Part shown: positions 12,219-23,695 of the stretch, one piece after another
How the letters are laid out: each line of letters opens with the position of its first letter
How positions within the stretch are numbered: the first letter of the stretch is position 1
NCBI GenBank assembly: GCA_021307315.1
Contig: JAJSPD010000043.1
Span: forward strand, 186,001-250,000
Reading direction: 5' to 3'
Source of the DNA: Bisporella sp. PMI_857
Taxonomy: Eukaryota > Ascomycota > Leotiomycetes > Helotiales > Helotiaceae
Length of the DNA stretch: 64,000 bases
Position numbers and translations under genes: made by a program
Notes under the pieces: generated by a model
The model's database searches: none
The model's input: only the letters and a program-made list of their open reading frames with translations
Told to the model about the DNA's origin: nothing

Positions 12219-15045
12219 ATGACCGTATTGACGTATGCAGTTCTTTGACCCTGAATGATTCCCGGTTTCGCTAACACGAATGCACTGGCAGTGGCGCCAT
12301 CAAACGGCGTGTACCTCACTCGGCAGGAGGCTCCCCTAACTCGAAACGACAACATATTATTCGTCCACGCTCAGCTCCGCGAGCATCGCAAGCTTGCCAC
12401 GCATGCGCTACTTCAAAGACGAGGTGCGACAACAAGCTTACATGCCAGCGTTGTGTAAAGAAGAAAATCAATTGTATCCGAAGTTTCCAAGTGACCAACG
12501 ATGAGAGTAACTCTCCTAATGAATTCGAGTTCGATGCCTCATCTGGCGGGCTGGAAGTACCGTCTACCGCTGTGGAGGCAGTTCCAAGGACAGATGCTGG
12601 TGTTCCCAAAGCCATATCTCCACTGATGCCTGCGCAAAACAATCCGGATATGGAATTCCCAAAATGTTACAGCCCGGGTAGAGCATCAGAAAGCACAACG
12701 AAAGTACTATATTACTAACGACTATTTGTGATTTAGTTGCATTGGAGAACTTGCTTCCACCACCTGTCATCAGCTCTCAGTCCCATGACATGGGGCAAAC
12801 ATTCGAAGATCCTGGAAGTATGCCTTCATTGTGGGATTCCGGCGTGACTTTCGATCTATTCGGCTTTGGCAGTGATGCCGCTGATTGGACCCTGAATGGA
12901 CCAGATGTTGACTTTCTATCTACCTTCCAAGTTCCGCCATTAGAGCAGATGTTGGGAGCGGATCAAGTTAGTCTGACACCTCCACATTCATCCCATACCC
13001 CAATAGTCAGTGTTGAATATTCAAATGCTATGCATGCAGCCTTTCAGCAGTCTATCGGCCGATGGACTCCAGACTCTCGTCATTACCGAGGCGAGAAAGA
13101 ACAAGCTATGTCGTCCGAAGGGACAATCAACCTCAAAGTGGATTCGCTGGGTCAGTGGGATCCTTCCGTTTCGAACGAATCATTACCCGCCCGCGCTCGT
13201 GACAAGTTGCTCGCTGTGGCACTAACATCCTGTGAGCCCGGTAATGTTTTAACTGTATTATCGGCCTTTCCAACGGTCGAAGTGTTAGAGAGACTGGTGA
13301 ATATGTCTTTGACGGCTCAGAAGGAGCAGATCGACGGGTACATTCATGTACCCACTTTCTCCAAAGCTGATTGCAGAGCTGAAACTCTGGCCGCGCTCGT
13401 GATAGATGGCGCCGGGAGGTCACCAAGCAGAGCGGTCCAGAAATTCGGCCTTGGACTAGGAGAAATTCTCAGTTATTACTTGCACAAAGCGGTAAATATA
13501 GCTGTCGAGAGCCCAAGTTCTTCAGCTGCAACTAATACACCTTTATTCAGGCTGAGCGAGACCATACATTGACACGAGATCTGGGATATCTGCAGGCGTT
13601 CTCCATAAGCCTCCAGGTGGGACTGTGGAGCGGCATCAAAAATAAAATGGAATTGGCTGGAAGTGTAGTAGGAGTTTTGCTCAATGTGAGTAAAAATATT
13701 GCCAGTTAGACCTGCCATGATTGCACCTACTGATCTAGGTAGATGATTAGAGCTGGCGGCCGCTATCGCCGATCGTCATATCATTCCATCGCCCCATCTC
13801 TCAATGATACGGGCGAGGTGCTGAATAAGAGATGGCGCTCCTGGGTAGAGCAAGAATCTTTCAAGCGGTAAGTCGAAACGAGCTATCCTCCCTGCCTATC
13901 CTTGTGGAGGGTGTCTGTCGATTGCATTTGTATCTCGCCATATCCAGCCATTTCTAATGACTGTCGTTAGGATGGTCTATCACAATCACATTCATTGTGT
14001 TCAGGAGGCATTCATGACGTCTGCGGCAGGATTGCGACTTTCTTCCTCCGAGCTATCTCTGCCACTCCCTGAATCGAGAGAGTTGTGGCTCGCACAATCT
14101 GCAATCCAGTGGAAAGAGACCTACCATCGGCTACAGTCGAACTGCGTGCATCGAACCCTTTCCGTGATTGATTGTGTGGCGGACCCTACCAAGACTCGCC
14201 TTCTGCCAGAACTGTACGACCGCGGATTTGCACAGCTTGCCCAGGTCTATAGTATATCATCTTTGGTACGCGAATTTAAGCAACTTCAATCTATTTTCTC
14301 AATAAAAGAGCCTAGCTTAAGTAGGGAATCGATCATGGCGGACGAAGGCCAAAAAAAGAGGTTGGCGCAAATTCTCTACACTATCCGCGTCGATCATGAG
14401 AGCTCCAATTCCGGCCAATCGATCAACCTGAGTATGGTGCGTGAACTAGCATCTATGCACTCGCATACATTCTTTGACCAGGTCGAACTTTTTGTTGGTC
14501 GAGAAGGCACTGAGGAAGCACAAACAGCATGTCAAATTCTGGATGCATGGATCAAAAGTCATTCATCACGTCAGGCTGCCTGGCATGCCGGCCAAGTCTT
14601 ACGTTACATGAAGCTCATACCCACATCGAGCATTCATGCTTTTCATGCCATCGCATGTTACCATGCGAGCCTGTGTTTGTGGGTCTATGGAAAATTTTCA
14701 AACTCAAATGCCAGCACTTCCGCTATCGTAGATATTGCTTCTGTTGCAGTATGTCCGATTCAACTTGATGGCGAGGAAACACTTGTGGTGCAACGCTGGA
14801 TTTCATTGAATACTGGAAGCCCCACGATTTCAGGCAGGATATTGATTTCGGAAACGCCACAGATCGATTCGCAGGTATCGCTGAATTCGACACAGGGAGT
14901 AATGGATGTTGTGGTGAAGCTCGTTCGAAAAAAATTCCAGTCGCCCTTAGGCGTTTTCCCCTTCCTTGTTGAAAATATTTGCCACCTCATGGACACGATT
15001 GGAAGGATAGAGCAACCTGTGAAGTATTACCAGACCATCACATAG
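12219..15045 (+). CDS. Zn2Cys6 fungal transcription factor
   Basis: Six exons: 12219-12232, 12292-12677, 12737-13491, 13551-13685, 13743-13867 and 13971-15045, giving 829 aa with all phases consistent. A binuclear zinc cluster sits at about residues 40-66 with spacing CX2CX6CX5CX2CX6C (ACHACATSKTRCDN then CQRCVKKKINC), preceded by a basic S/P/R-rich stretch. The middle-to-C-terminal part has the look of the fungal-specific transcription factor domain (KRWRSWVEQESFKRMVYHNH, AESL-like helices). The first exon is only 14 nt and is supported by a clear GCTAAC branch site before the CAG at 12291, but an upstream exon could exist. Related factors with C2H2 fingers in front of the C6 cluster are known; I found no C2H2 finger here. 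It may control the monooxygenase gene at 17.9 kb; that is inferred from proximity only. Confidence 0.85.
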
Positions 15046-15590
15046 AGCCTAAACGCAACAGGGCTATTGCGGCAGCATCTCAAGGAGCGGACAATACTAT
15101 CTCCGACGTGGAAAGACAAAGCGACTTCGATTCTTGTTCAGCTGCAGAGATGGAAATCATCTAGAGTGTTAAGAAGAGCGCGGCTCGCCCTTTCTCGATA
15201 AATCTTGGCCAATATCTGGAAGCCGTTAAAGGCCTTTAATGGCGCCCCGCGTTCTCCTTTCCACATTTTGCGTCAGTTGAGGGTAAAGGTCGATGCGGGT
15301 GGGGAGAGAGTTCTCTCTTTACAGAACTCGTTAATAAATTGGATTCTCATCGTGGGGGGTATTAATGCTGCAAACTTTCGAATACTTGGGGGAAATATTG
15401 CTATGCCCTGCAGGATGGCTAAAAAGCATCATGAGCGGGGAGGTTATATCGGGCTGGTAAGCTGCTGGAAAGGCCAAAAACAATAGATTAGTAAGCTGTG
15501 TGTAGGGAAAAAGGTTAAGACTCTACCATTATTCGGAAATGCCACACGATGGGTCCTCATGTGGTAGAGCATCCTTGTGGCAGCGCAGTA
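15046..15590. other. Intergenic, convergent
   Basis: Spacer between the transcription factor and the end of the hydrolase pseudogene on the other strand. A reading frame runs at 15205-15486 but has no recognisable features. Confidence 0.4.
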
Positions 15591-16704
15591 TTACTCACTT
15601 ATGAACAATATCACTGGTTCTGGCCAGAGGATTGACACAACCCCGTACTGCTCGAAGCCAAGATAATCATGCCGATGCTTGTTGGGGACAACCAGAATGT
15701 GGAAGCAATGTGATATACTGAGGAATTGGCCGGTCACCCTGACAGGGCGTCCTTCATGGCGACTAAGATAGACAACTGCATTAGCCATGTTGCTCTCCCC
15801 CAAAGAAGATGTACCACCAAACATCAACCCCGCAGATGAGGATGCGGATTGATGGACTTTGGAGGCATTGCTTGCAATCTATTTATGAACCAAAGAAGGT
15901 TAGCAAAATGATCCTTTAATCAGTCCCTAACCAGTACTCGGGGGAGAGCGGGGAAGTCTAGCGTTCAAAGTGTAATCGTATGATGGATGAAGGTACTTAC
16001 CCATTGCAATGCGTCAAATCCGTCATAACGGTGGTAGGGATGGCATGCTCTAGCGCCAGGTGATAGTCAGGACTCACAACGGCTTGTTCTCAAGCGCAAT
16101 AGCTCGGTTAGACTCCAAATCGTCGTGGTAATTTCCGATGCAAAATCCTCCGCCATGTAAGAGGAGAAGCAACCATAGGATTCCATGGCTGCAACCGTCT
16201 TCTTCCGAAAGAGCATTTATATGGGTGGTTATAGTGCGGCGGCCCCGTAACGAAATCTCAATATCTCGCTCTTTTACTCCAGCAAAAGATCCGGCCCGAT
16301 CTTCTCGAGCTTTCACTTTGGCTACATTTATAATGGTTCGAGGTGTAACAACATAAATATCGGATGGGAGAGGTGACGGATTTCCTTGAACTGCAATCTA
16401 TTCAACTCAATCAAGCCGTAACCCAGCTACTTTTTCTTGAAGAAGAGCGGGTGATAGTCTAGACATAGAATATAAGAGTTGGGTTAAAAACCTATTCAAA
16501 GTCAGGATGAGGCTGAGCTCCTCCACCGAGATCTCCACTGCTTATCTCCATGACAGGTGGCCCGCCAATGCTGGTATTGACTCGAGCCGAGAGGAATGTC
16601 ACGAAGCCGTGCAAGAGCGTAGAGTTATTTAGTATGGAGAATTGATACAAGTCACTCTCGGGAATCTGTAGCTTTGGCTGGGGAAGTATCTCAGCTACGT
16701 ACAA
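15591..16704 (-). pseudogene. Alpha/beta-hydrolase (esterase/lipase-like) pseudogene
   Basis: Read on the minus strand, this matches the fungal alpha/beta-hydrolase fold-3 family in three frames. One frame carries ERDIEISLRGRRTITTH and the oxyanion motif LLLLHGGGFCIGN (HGGG codons at 16146-16157). About 75 nt later the match jumps frame to VVSPDYHLALEHAIPTT, then jumps again to YDGFDALQW. After a normal-looking intron comes IASNASKVHQS, with GGTSSLG at the usual nucleophile-elbow position, then TGQFLSISH and DYLGFEQYG before an early stop at about 15591. Two frameshifts and loss of the C-terminal Asp/His part make an active enzyme impossible. The frame at 16704-16492 may be a degraded upstream exon. 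It lies between a regulator and a monooxygenase gene, suggesting decay of a former cluster member. Confidence 0.8.
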
Positions 16705-17870
16705 GGACCTGATAGTGGCATCATGTCGAATTTTAATTTAGAACCATGGGCACCCATGACTTTGATTTCTCATGCTCGGCATACCATCTGTCGTTGTTCG
16801 GCCTGTGGCCTAATTATTGGTATGCCGACTGGCGGGATTTACTCCAAGATACTTCGCACCAAGGCCACTGGTCGTGCCAAAGTTGAGCAGTACACCAAGG
16901 AAGTTCCCTTACTTAATTAGTAGATGCTGAATTTATTATTCGAAGGACTACGCCAACATCCTTGTGGGATTTCGGTTTCTTCGGAGCCGGTCCAGTGGCC
17001 AAATCCATGTAAGAGCAAGATAGCGGCATCACTTTTCAGTACTCAACTGTGTAATGGGAATATTCAGAAGAATAGCAATGCACCTTCTTCCCTAAACTAT
17101 AAAAGAGTACTCGCAAAATTGTAGTCGCTAAACTCAACTCATATTTAGACTTGCTATCTTTAGGTAGACATGTATCATGTTTGCCAGCGATGCCGTGGAT
17201 CCTATCATGGTAGAGTGTGTGTGGCCGAAGCAAGCATAAAATAGAGCTATATTCGTATGTAATTTTAATATTGTGATACGTACTTGGATGCCCCGAGAAT
17301 AACGGTATAGGTCATTTTCGTCATCCCCAGGGCTACTCCATTCAACTATGCCGAGACAGCATCAAAAGTAAAACACGCCAGAAGTTCCAAGCAAAACTTA
17401 GGCTTCGGGAAAAGACACTCAACCTCAAGTACCTGTTATTGGTCTCGTGGTTAAAACCAATGATGCCAGATCTAGGCCAAGAATACAGGCAATTAATTGC
17501 TCAATGCCGTGAAGAAGACTCAAAACTTCATTGCACAACGGATTTACCTTACACGTCTCGTAAAGAAAGCGGCTTCCCGACCGTCCGGGTTCCCGATTAG
17601 AGATGCCGGCATGCCGTGGGGTTATGAAGTGGAGACTTCTCCAGTTTACGCTTGCAGCCCCCGGTGGGGGTTTACAAACGTCCGGAAAGCGGGTTGTGGT
17701 CAATCTTGGCTGGGCGTCCAAAAACTTCTTAATATTCGAGTTTCCAATAACCTTCATGAGGCATTCGAACTTTACATCGCAACGTGGTGCACATAGGCCA
17801 TTTATTATTGATATTTATTGGAGGTATTGCGGTTTTCGGTGGTGAAATCGTTTGGCTGCGAACAGAAAAA
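16705..17870. other. Gene-free region upstream of the monooxygenase
   Basis: About 1.2 kb with only short, unconvincing frames on both strands. It presumably contains the promoter of the FAD monooxygenase and perhaps further decayed sequence from the hydrolase side. Confidence 0.4.
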
Positions 17871-19989
17871 ATGGCAGTCAGCCGTTACCCAAGTCCAATC
17901 CTTTCAGCATTGGAAACATACTAATATTGAATCTGTACAGGCTGAAAATCAAGACTCGGTTGCTGTCATCGGTGCTGGTCCTGTTGGCCTTTTCACAGCC
18001 TTAATTCTTGCGCAGAGTGGAATCGAGACCACGGTCTGTGAAGCCAACCCTGGCATTGATCAGTCGCCACGTGCAGTTTCGTACGTTCAATCTTCTTATT
18101 CCAATGCAGATGCCTAGAGATCAGACCTGAGTAATGAATACAGCTACTTCCCACCAGTTTTGGAAGAGTTTGCAAAGGCAGGCATCGTCCAAGATGTGAT
18201 CAATGCCGGAGAGAAGAATGCGGGTGGTTGCGACTGGAAAGATCCAAGAGGAACACTCCTGGCCGGAATCAACCCACCTCCAAACGACCCTGGTTTCGCT
18301 GTCTGCCTTTCTCAACCCGAACTTGGGGAGATTCTTTTGAAGAACTTGCTGGCGACTGGCCACGCGGAGATCCTCTTCAACGAGACCTTCCAACGTTTGG
18401 AACAGGATGGTGAAGGCGTTACATACTGGACAAAGAATCTACAAAATGATCAAGAAACGGCACGTAAATGTCGGTACCTCATCGGTGCGGACGGCGGACG
18501 CAGCACAGTGCGGCGTAGCCTTGGGATTGAGTTTCAAGGCATCACGTTCGACTCACTTCAATTTGTTGCTGTGAACTTCCAGTATCCGCTGCGGGACTTC
18601 GGCTGGAAGGCGGCTACTTTCATCGTTGACCCTATTGATTGGGGCATTGTTGTAAAACGCGGCAAAGGGACAAGCTGGCGATTTGCAACGGGCGTCCAAA
18701 AGCCAAATACTGAGAAGTTGAACACACTAGATGATGTCACAATTCAATTGGTGAAAGATCGCTTGAGTCGAATTATACCGGGTGACACGAGCAAAATCGA
18801 GTACGAGGCCTTGGCGCCGTACACCGTCCATCAACGGTGTGCTACTGACTTTCGAAAGGGTAGGGTATTGCTTGCTGGAGATGCCGCTCATGTGAGTCAA
18901 TACTCATGTCACACCCTGGATCAATTCTGACTTTCTCTTCAGGTAAATAACCCTGTTGGAGGCCTGGGGCTCACCGCCGGCTTGCTAGATGCTGCCCATT
19001 TAGCGAAAGCTTTACGAGAGATCCTAATTCAACAAGCTGATCCAAAAATACTGACGACATATGCCGAGACACGAAGAAGGATTTACCTGGATCGAGCAGG
19101 CCCTGCAAGCGCGGCCAACCTTTACAGATTATGTTCGCAAGAGCCTCCTCATATTGAAGAGAGGGCACACGCGTTGGCTCAGCTCAACAACCCGAAGGAC
19201 TTCATCAACATGGCCCGCATTGGGCTGGCCGACTTTTCCTTGACAAGTACGTCCGATAAGATTTTTGACACGTCGGGCGAAGTGACATGGTTCATATCAG
19301 TCACTCGGATTCCCGACTGGACTGAGGAAAAGTTCAGGCATGAATACAAAGTAGTCCACGCCAATATGACTCGGAAAACTGCCGAGCATGCCCCCGTCAT
19401 TCGACGTTATGTACAGCTTCAAAACTCGACCACGACCATCCCAGGCGCGGAACGACCGCCATGGGACTACGTGACTTGCCTCACCTGGCCAAGCTTGTTC
19501 ATTGTGCATGCAGGATTTAAAAACCCAGGCTATCGGGCGACGGCTGGTGCACACATCTTTTGCCGACTAGACCAGGAAGGCTGTCTTGTAGCGCAGGTAG
19601 CAAAATTCTCAAAGGGTCGCACCGAAGACAAGAGCGATGTCGGGGCGGTTCAATCGATCATTTTCCATAAGAGAACCAACGCTCTGGACGAGTTTTCCGA
19701 GGCTTGGTTCACGAAACGTGCCGCTAGCCTAAGGGACCTTTCAGCTTCCGACGACAGGATACTCACATACATCCTGTGGCGAGATGTGACGCCGAAAAAT
19801 ACCGAACACTTCTTCCATGACACGCAATTTTCGGGCGGATCATGGAATCAGTACAAGGCTGTAGAGACCTTTGCTTTTGCTGATGAGAAGAGCGCGGCTT
19901 CATTCTTCGAGCAACATGGTGATGAGCTCGTCAGAGGGTCTACGGGGCCGGTGCAGACCGTAATTGGCGAGCCGGACGTTATCATCTAA
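17871..19989 (+). CDS. FAD-dependent monooxygenase with C-terminal EthD-like units
   Basis: A flavoprotein hydroxylase of the PheA/TfdB (phenol/pentachlorophenol hydroxylase-like) group, expected to use NAD(P)H and O2 on an aromatic substrate. Exons 17941-18080, 18144-18891 and 18943-19989 are well supported. The start is less sure: I place a 6 nt first exon at 17871-17876 (Met-Ala), giving 646 aa. Motifs are the FAD-binding VIGAGPVGLFTAL at 11-23, YLIGADGGRSTVRR near 160-173 and LLAGDAAHVNNPVGGLGLT near 291-309. From about residue 400 two EthD-like ferredoxin-fold units follow (EVTWFISVTRIPDWTEEKF, then VQSIIFHKRTNALDEF). EthD domains occur as small cofactor or product-handling modules, so the fusion may couple hydroxylation to product channelling. 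Substrate unknown. Confidence 0.88.
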
Positions 19990-20741
19990 CAAATGGAGGT
20001 GTGATTCCATAGACTTCAGACAGATCTTCAACGAGAAGGCGCGTTGGAAAGCAATTTTGAATAGTGCTAGAGAATACTCTAGTCAAATATCTGATCAGAA
20101 TTTAGACCATAAGTACCGTCATTCTTTGATTCGGCAGAAAATGTTTGTGCCAACAAACAAATATAAAATTAAACAGCTAAGAATACCACCCACAAATCTA
20201 ACGCGTTTCGTTAGCGTAATAGAATAAACTTTGTGGCTATTACGGCGGGGCAGAATTTAGCAGCGCGTATGTAAACTTTTGCGGATATCGTGCCACCTGT
20301 GCTCTTTTATCGCCATACTTCAAACTCCAAAGGGCATCAAAACACCAACAGCATCAAAATTAATGCTAACTGGCTGTGAAAAAAGACAACTGTCATTCTG
20401 AACGCGGCCAAACAAGAGCTTCAGGGGCCTTGCCGAAAACAGCGCCCCATAAAATATATATAGGCTGGGCGCCCAATGCACCCAATCAGGCGGGGGGAAA
20501 CCAATAAACCCCTAAAATCATCCCCCCGCATTTCGCGGATCATCACATGCATTCGTTTATTTATGGTTAAGACCGGAAGCGATGCGACATTCCTGGAACG
20601 GTTTAGTCAGGGGGCCCCCGCCACTCGGTTCAGCTCCAGGTTTAAGATTCAAATTTTATATCAACGACCACCAACATCGAGTCTCACACGCGCGCTCACC
20701 TCCTTGCCTCAATGTATTGAACATATCGCAAATGTATCACC
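19990..20741. other. Intergenic region
   Basis: About 0.75 kb between two plus-strand genes. I see no gene. Promoter sequence for the next gene is expected here. Confidence 0.4.
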
Positions 20742-22088
20742 ATGCTGCAGCTCTCCAGGTACCTCCGCATTCTCGTGCCCGTGGTCGCGCTGCTCTTCCT
20801 GGCCTGGCAGTTCCATGACATCAACATCCGCTCCCTCTCCACGCAATACCTGCCCACTCCCTCTGGCTTTAGTGGGGCCCCACCAGTACTACCACCACCG
20901 TCGGACCTCATATCCACCCATCATGAGATCTTCTCCGTCTCCTCGCCCAGCAAGCATTACTTCAAGATCGACTTCGCTGACGCGCGGTTGAAAGCCATCA
21001 ACCCAAATATCATCCCGCACCCGTACCACAACGACACGTGGATCGTGGTCGCGCAGCACCACAAGCAGGACCATATCCCTAACAGCGTATGGTTCGCTGA
21101 GCTGGTCTGCAATGCCGTTTTTGAGAAGGGCGTTCTGAAATGCGTCTCGCCTACACAAATCTTGCCCATCGCTGCGACGTGGGGCACGAAATGTAAGGGC
21201 GAGTCGACAATGTTCGGCATGAGCATCGGACCGCACGACGCACGTGTTTTCTGGGGTCCAAAAGCCCCGTATGTGAGTTATGGTTCCGTATCTCAACATA
21301 CGTGCTTCGGCCAATGGATCGTTGATTTTCGATTACAAGTCGATTGGGGCTTCGATCATTCCGCGGCTAAGGAATTTGGCGTGCCTACTGAGCTTCAACG
21401 CCCACCACCGTACGGAATAGTTGAGAAGAACTATTTCCTCTTTTGGGATAAGGATGGACACATGTATGCGCATTATGATTCAGCACCTAAGCGTTCTTTT
21501 GCAAAAATCGAATGGGATGGCTCCGTAGGCGAAGACCTTGCGCCGCTCGCCACAAGCGATTCGAAATGCATCGCAAAGTATATGCCTAAGGTAACAGATG
21601 ACCCAAAGGCACTGGACCATGAGTCCATTCACCAAGCTACAAATTCTCTCTCCATCACGATGTGTAATGGATCGGACCCAACTTGCAGTCAAAACGACAG
21701 CAATACCTTCCTTTTTACCATCATCCAGCACAAATTCTATTATAACTTTCATTCCGTTTACGAGCCCTATCTAATGGTATTTTCGCGATCGGCACCTTTT
21801 GCCATTCACGCTATATCGCCCAAGCCCCTCTGGATTTCTGGGCGTGGCGGTCCAGGCTCAAGACCGCCGCCAGGTTTTAGTGATGAGGATAAGAAGAAAT
21901 GGAATCAGACCGAGATGATGTATATAACGAGCATGAGCTGGAAGACCAAGGGGCAAAGGTATCATGGGTATCTGGATGATGTGCTGTTTGTCACGTTTGG
22001 AATCGAGGATTCGGATACAGGGGCCATTGATGTACTGGCTGGGCAGCTGTTGGAAGGGCTTGCGCTGTGCGCGGGTGATAGTCCTTAA
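20742..22088 (+). CDS. Type II membrane protein of unknown function
   Basis: A single uninterrupted exon gives 448 aa. A hydrophobic segment at about residues 6-24 (RYLRILVPVVALLFLAWQF) preceded by a very short cytoplasmic tail is typical of a type II, Golgi/ER-resident protein. The lumenal part has several Cys and N-glycosylation sequons (NDT, NGS, NDS, NQT), conserved-looking blocks WGTKCKGESTMFGMSIG and PHDARVFWGPKAPYVSYG, and a C-terminal YHGYLDDVLFVTFGIED. The topology and repeated aromatic/Gly motifs recall fungal Golgi glycan-processing proteins, but I do not recognise a catalytic signature and do not name an enzyme. Confidence 0.82.
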   Translation: MLQLSRYLRILVPVVALLFLAWQFHDINIRSLSTQYLPTPSGFSGAPPVLPPPSDLISTHHEIFSVSSPSKHYFKIDFADARLKAINPNIIPHPYHNDTWIVVAQHHKQDHIPNSVWFAELVCNAVFEKGVLKCVSPTQILPIAATWGTKCKGESTMFGMSIGPHDARVFWGPKAPYVSYGSVSQHTCFGQWIVDFRLQVDWGFDHSAAKEFGVPTELQRPPPYGIVEKNYFLFWDKDGHMYAHYDSAPKRSFAKIEWDGSVGEDLAPLATSDSKCIAKYMPKVTDDPKALDHESIHQATNSLSITMCNGSDPTCSQNDSNTFLFTIIQHKFYYNFHSVYEPYLMVFSRSAPFAIHAISPKPLWISGRGGPGSRPPPGFSDEDKKKWNQTEMMYITSMSWKTKGQRYHGYLDDVLFVTFGIEDSDTGAIDVLAGQLLEGLALCAGDSP

Positions 22089-22638
22089 AATGTAGGAATA
22101 TAATAATCGTAATACTTGTTTAAAAGCCTTTTTTTTCGTTCACGGAACTAGTGGTGCGAAACCTAATAAATATATATCCGTGGCAAGAAAGAACGCATTT
22201 AAGAAGCATGCAAACTTCGCTGACTTGAAGCATGTTGGAAGTACACAACTTATGGAACTTGTTTTGGGTATAGCCATGATCACCTGATCATGCACATGAC
22301 ATCTGTTCCTAGGAGCTCGCCTTTTTTAAGATCTGAGGGACAAATAGTACTTTCTAAAATCGCATAGACGGGGCCAAAGGAGCGAAACCAATCACATTTT
22401 GGGCATTATGATATGACTGAAGCGATATTTTTAAATGGTATAGCCTTTCTGGAGCAAACAGAGACAATAGGGCCGCATTCACCCACAAACATTTTTTGCA
22501 ACAATGTCGATCGCACAGCTCTCTCGACCAAAACCTATCACAGCCAAGGCCGGGGGGAGGGGGGAAAGCCTGGCCAACTGTAACTGCTAGGAAGGACATG
22601 AAATAGCGATGCAAAGAAGCTCCATCTATTCTACCCCC
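22089..22638. other. Intergenic, convergent
   Basis: AT-rich spacer with a G-run near 22552-22566. No gene seen. Confidence 0.4.
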
Positions 22639-23695
22639 TTAAATGCGAAATGTCAACTTGTTCTTTGGATTACCAGGTGGAGTTTCACCAACAGTTTGTC
22701 GAACTGCCATTGCCAATATAACATCATTCAGCATCTTAGATGGAAAGATTTTCATCATCGCCATGGTATTTTGCTTGACTTCGGTGGCATTATTCCCGAT
22801 GCAGCAAAGATTGACTGCCCAGTATACCACCAGTCTTTTCAAAGGAGTCTCGGTCTCTGTCAAGTACACGACTTGGAACAGCTCCTCGTAATCATCGCTC
22901 AGGGAATACCATTGTCCGTGTTGAATCATCTTATCAATAGCAGCGTTCTGCATGGCGGGTAGACTGAACATCATGCCGTACATCCAGAGACGTGCCATTT
23001 CGATTTTCGTAGGGGTTTTCCCCTCTGCATTTTGAATTGTCTTTGTGTATAACCAATTCACAACCATGCCGAATATACGACCATCAATACTGTTCGCTAC
23101 CATTTTCTGTGTCTGTCCTTCTTCGAGATTGCTATTGAACATCTTCTCAAAATACGGAGATTGAGCGACAGCGGCTTTGTGAACGACGAACCTCTGCGTA
23201 TTTGGCTCAACGCCAACAGTAAACTCGACAAATCCTTGAGGAACACTGTACTGTGGTTAAAAGAGATGTCAGGCCGTTGAGTAAGATTACATACCAGAGG
23301 TTCGTTACTCTAGTTTTTGGGGTAGGTGGCGCTCCCTGAGAAGTCCTAGTAACCATTCCACTGGTCTCAGGCTGTCCAAAAAGCTGTTGACCGCCAGCAC
23401 CAGTCATCTGAAATAGAGTAGAAGTGTTGTGCAACGTATTGGCAAGAGTTTGGACCACTGTACTCTGGGCTGTGCTCGGGAACGTGATGGAAACAGCACT
23501 TTGGACTCTATTTGGAGTTTGGTATAGTGCTGGGTTTGTGACCGCGTTTTGACATGGGTTTGAAGTCGGATATTTTAAGGTGTATGGAAAAGTGCTTGCC
23601 ATCGCGTTCAGAGAATTGGCAGCCTCTCTACTTTCATCTTCGATCTTTACCCGGGCGGCAACCTCGTACTTGGTGATCGGTGTCTGATCTACCAT
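22639..23695 (-). CDS. BTB/POZ domain protein
   Basis: Two minus-strand exons, 23695-23295 and 23245-22639, in phase, 335 aa. The first 130 residues are a low-complexity Ser/Thr/Gln/Asn-rich tail. The BTB fold begins with FVEFTVGVEPNTQRFVVHKA, followed by SPYFEKMFNSNLEEGQT and the MVVNWLYTK helix, then about 100 residues of helical C-terminal extension. BTB domains mediate dimerisation and often cullin-3 binding. Many filamentous ascomycetes have large families of such short BTB proteins with unknown targets. A second member, with shared TQxFVVHK and WxYTK motifs, lies at 36674-37432. Confidence 0.85.

Noticed and set aside
11951..12355. Minus-strand frame of 134 codons across the transcription factor start
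   Set aside because: It overlaps the zinc-cluster exon and its translation has no recognisable features.
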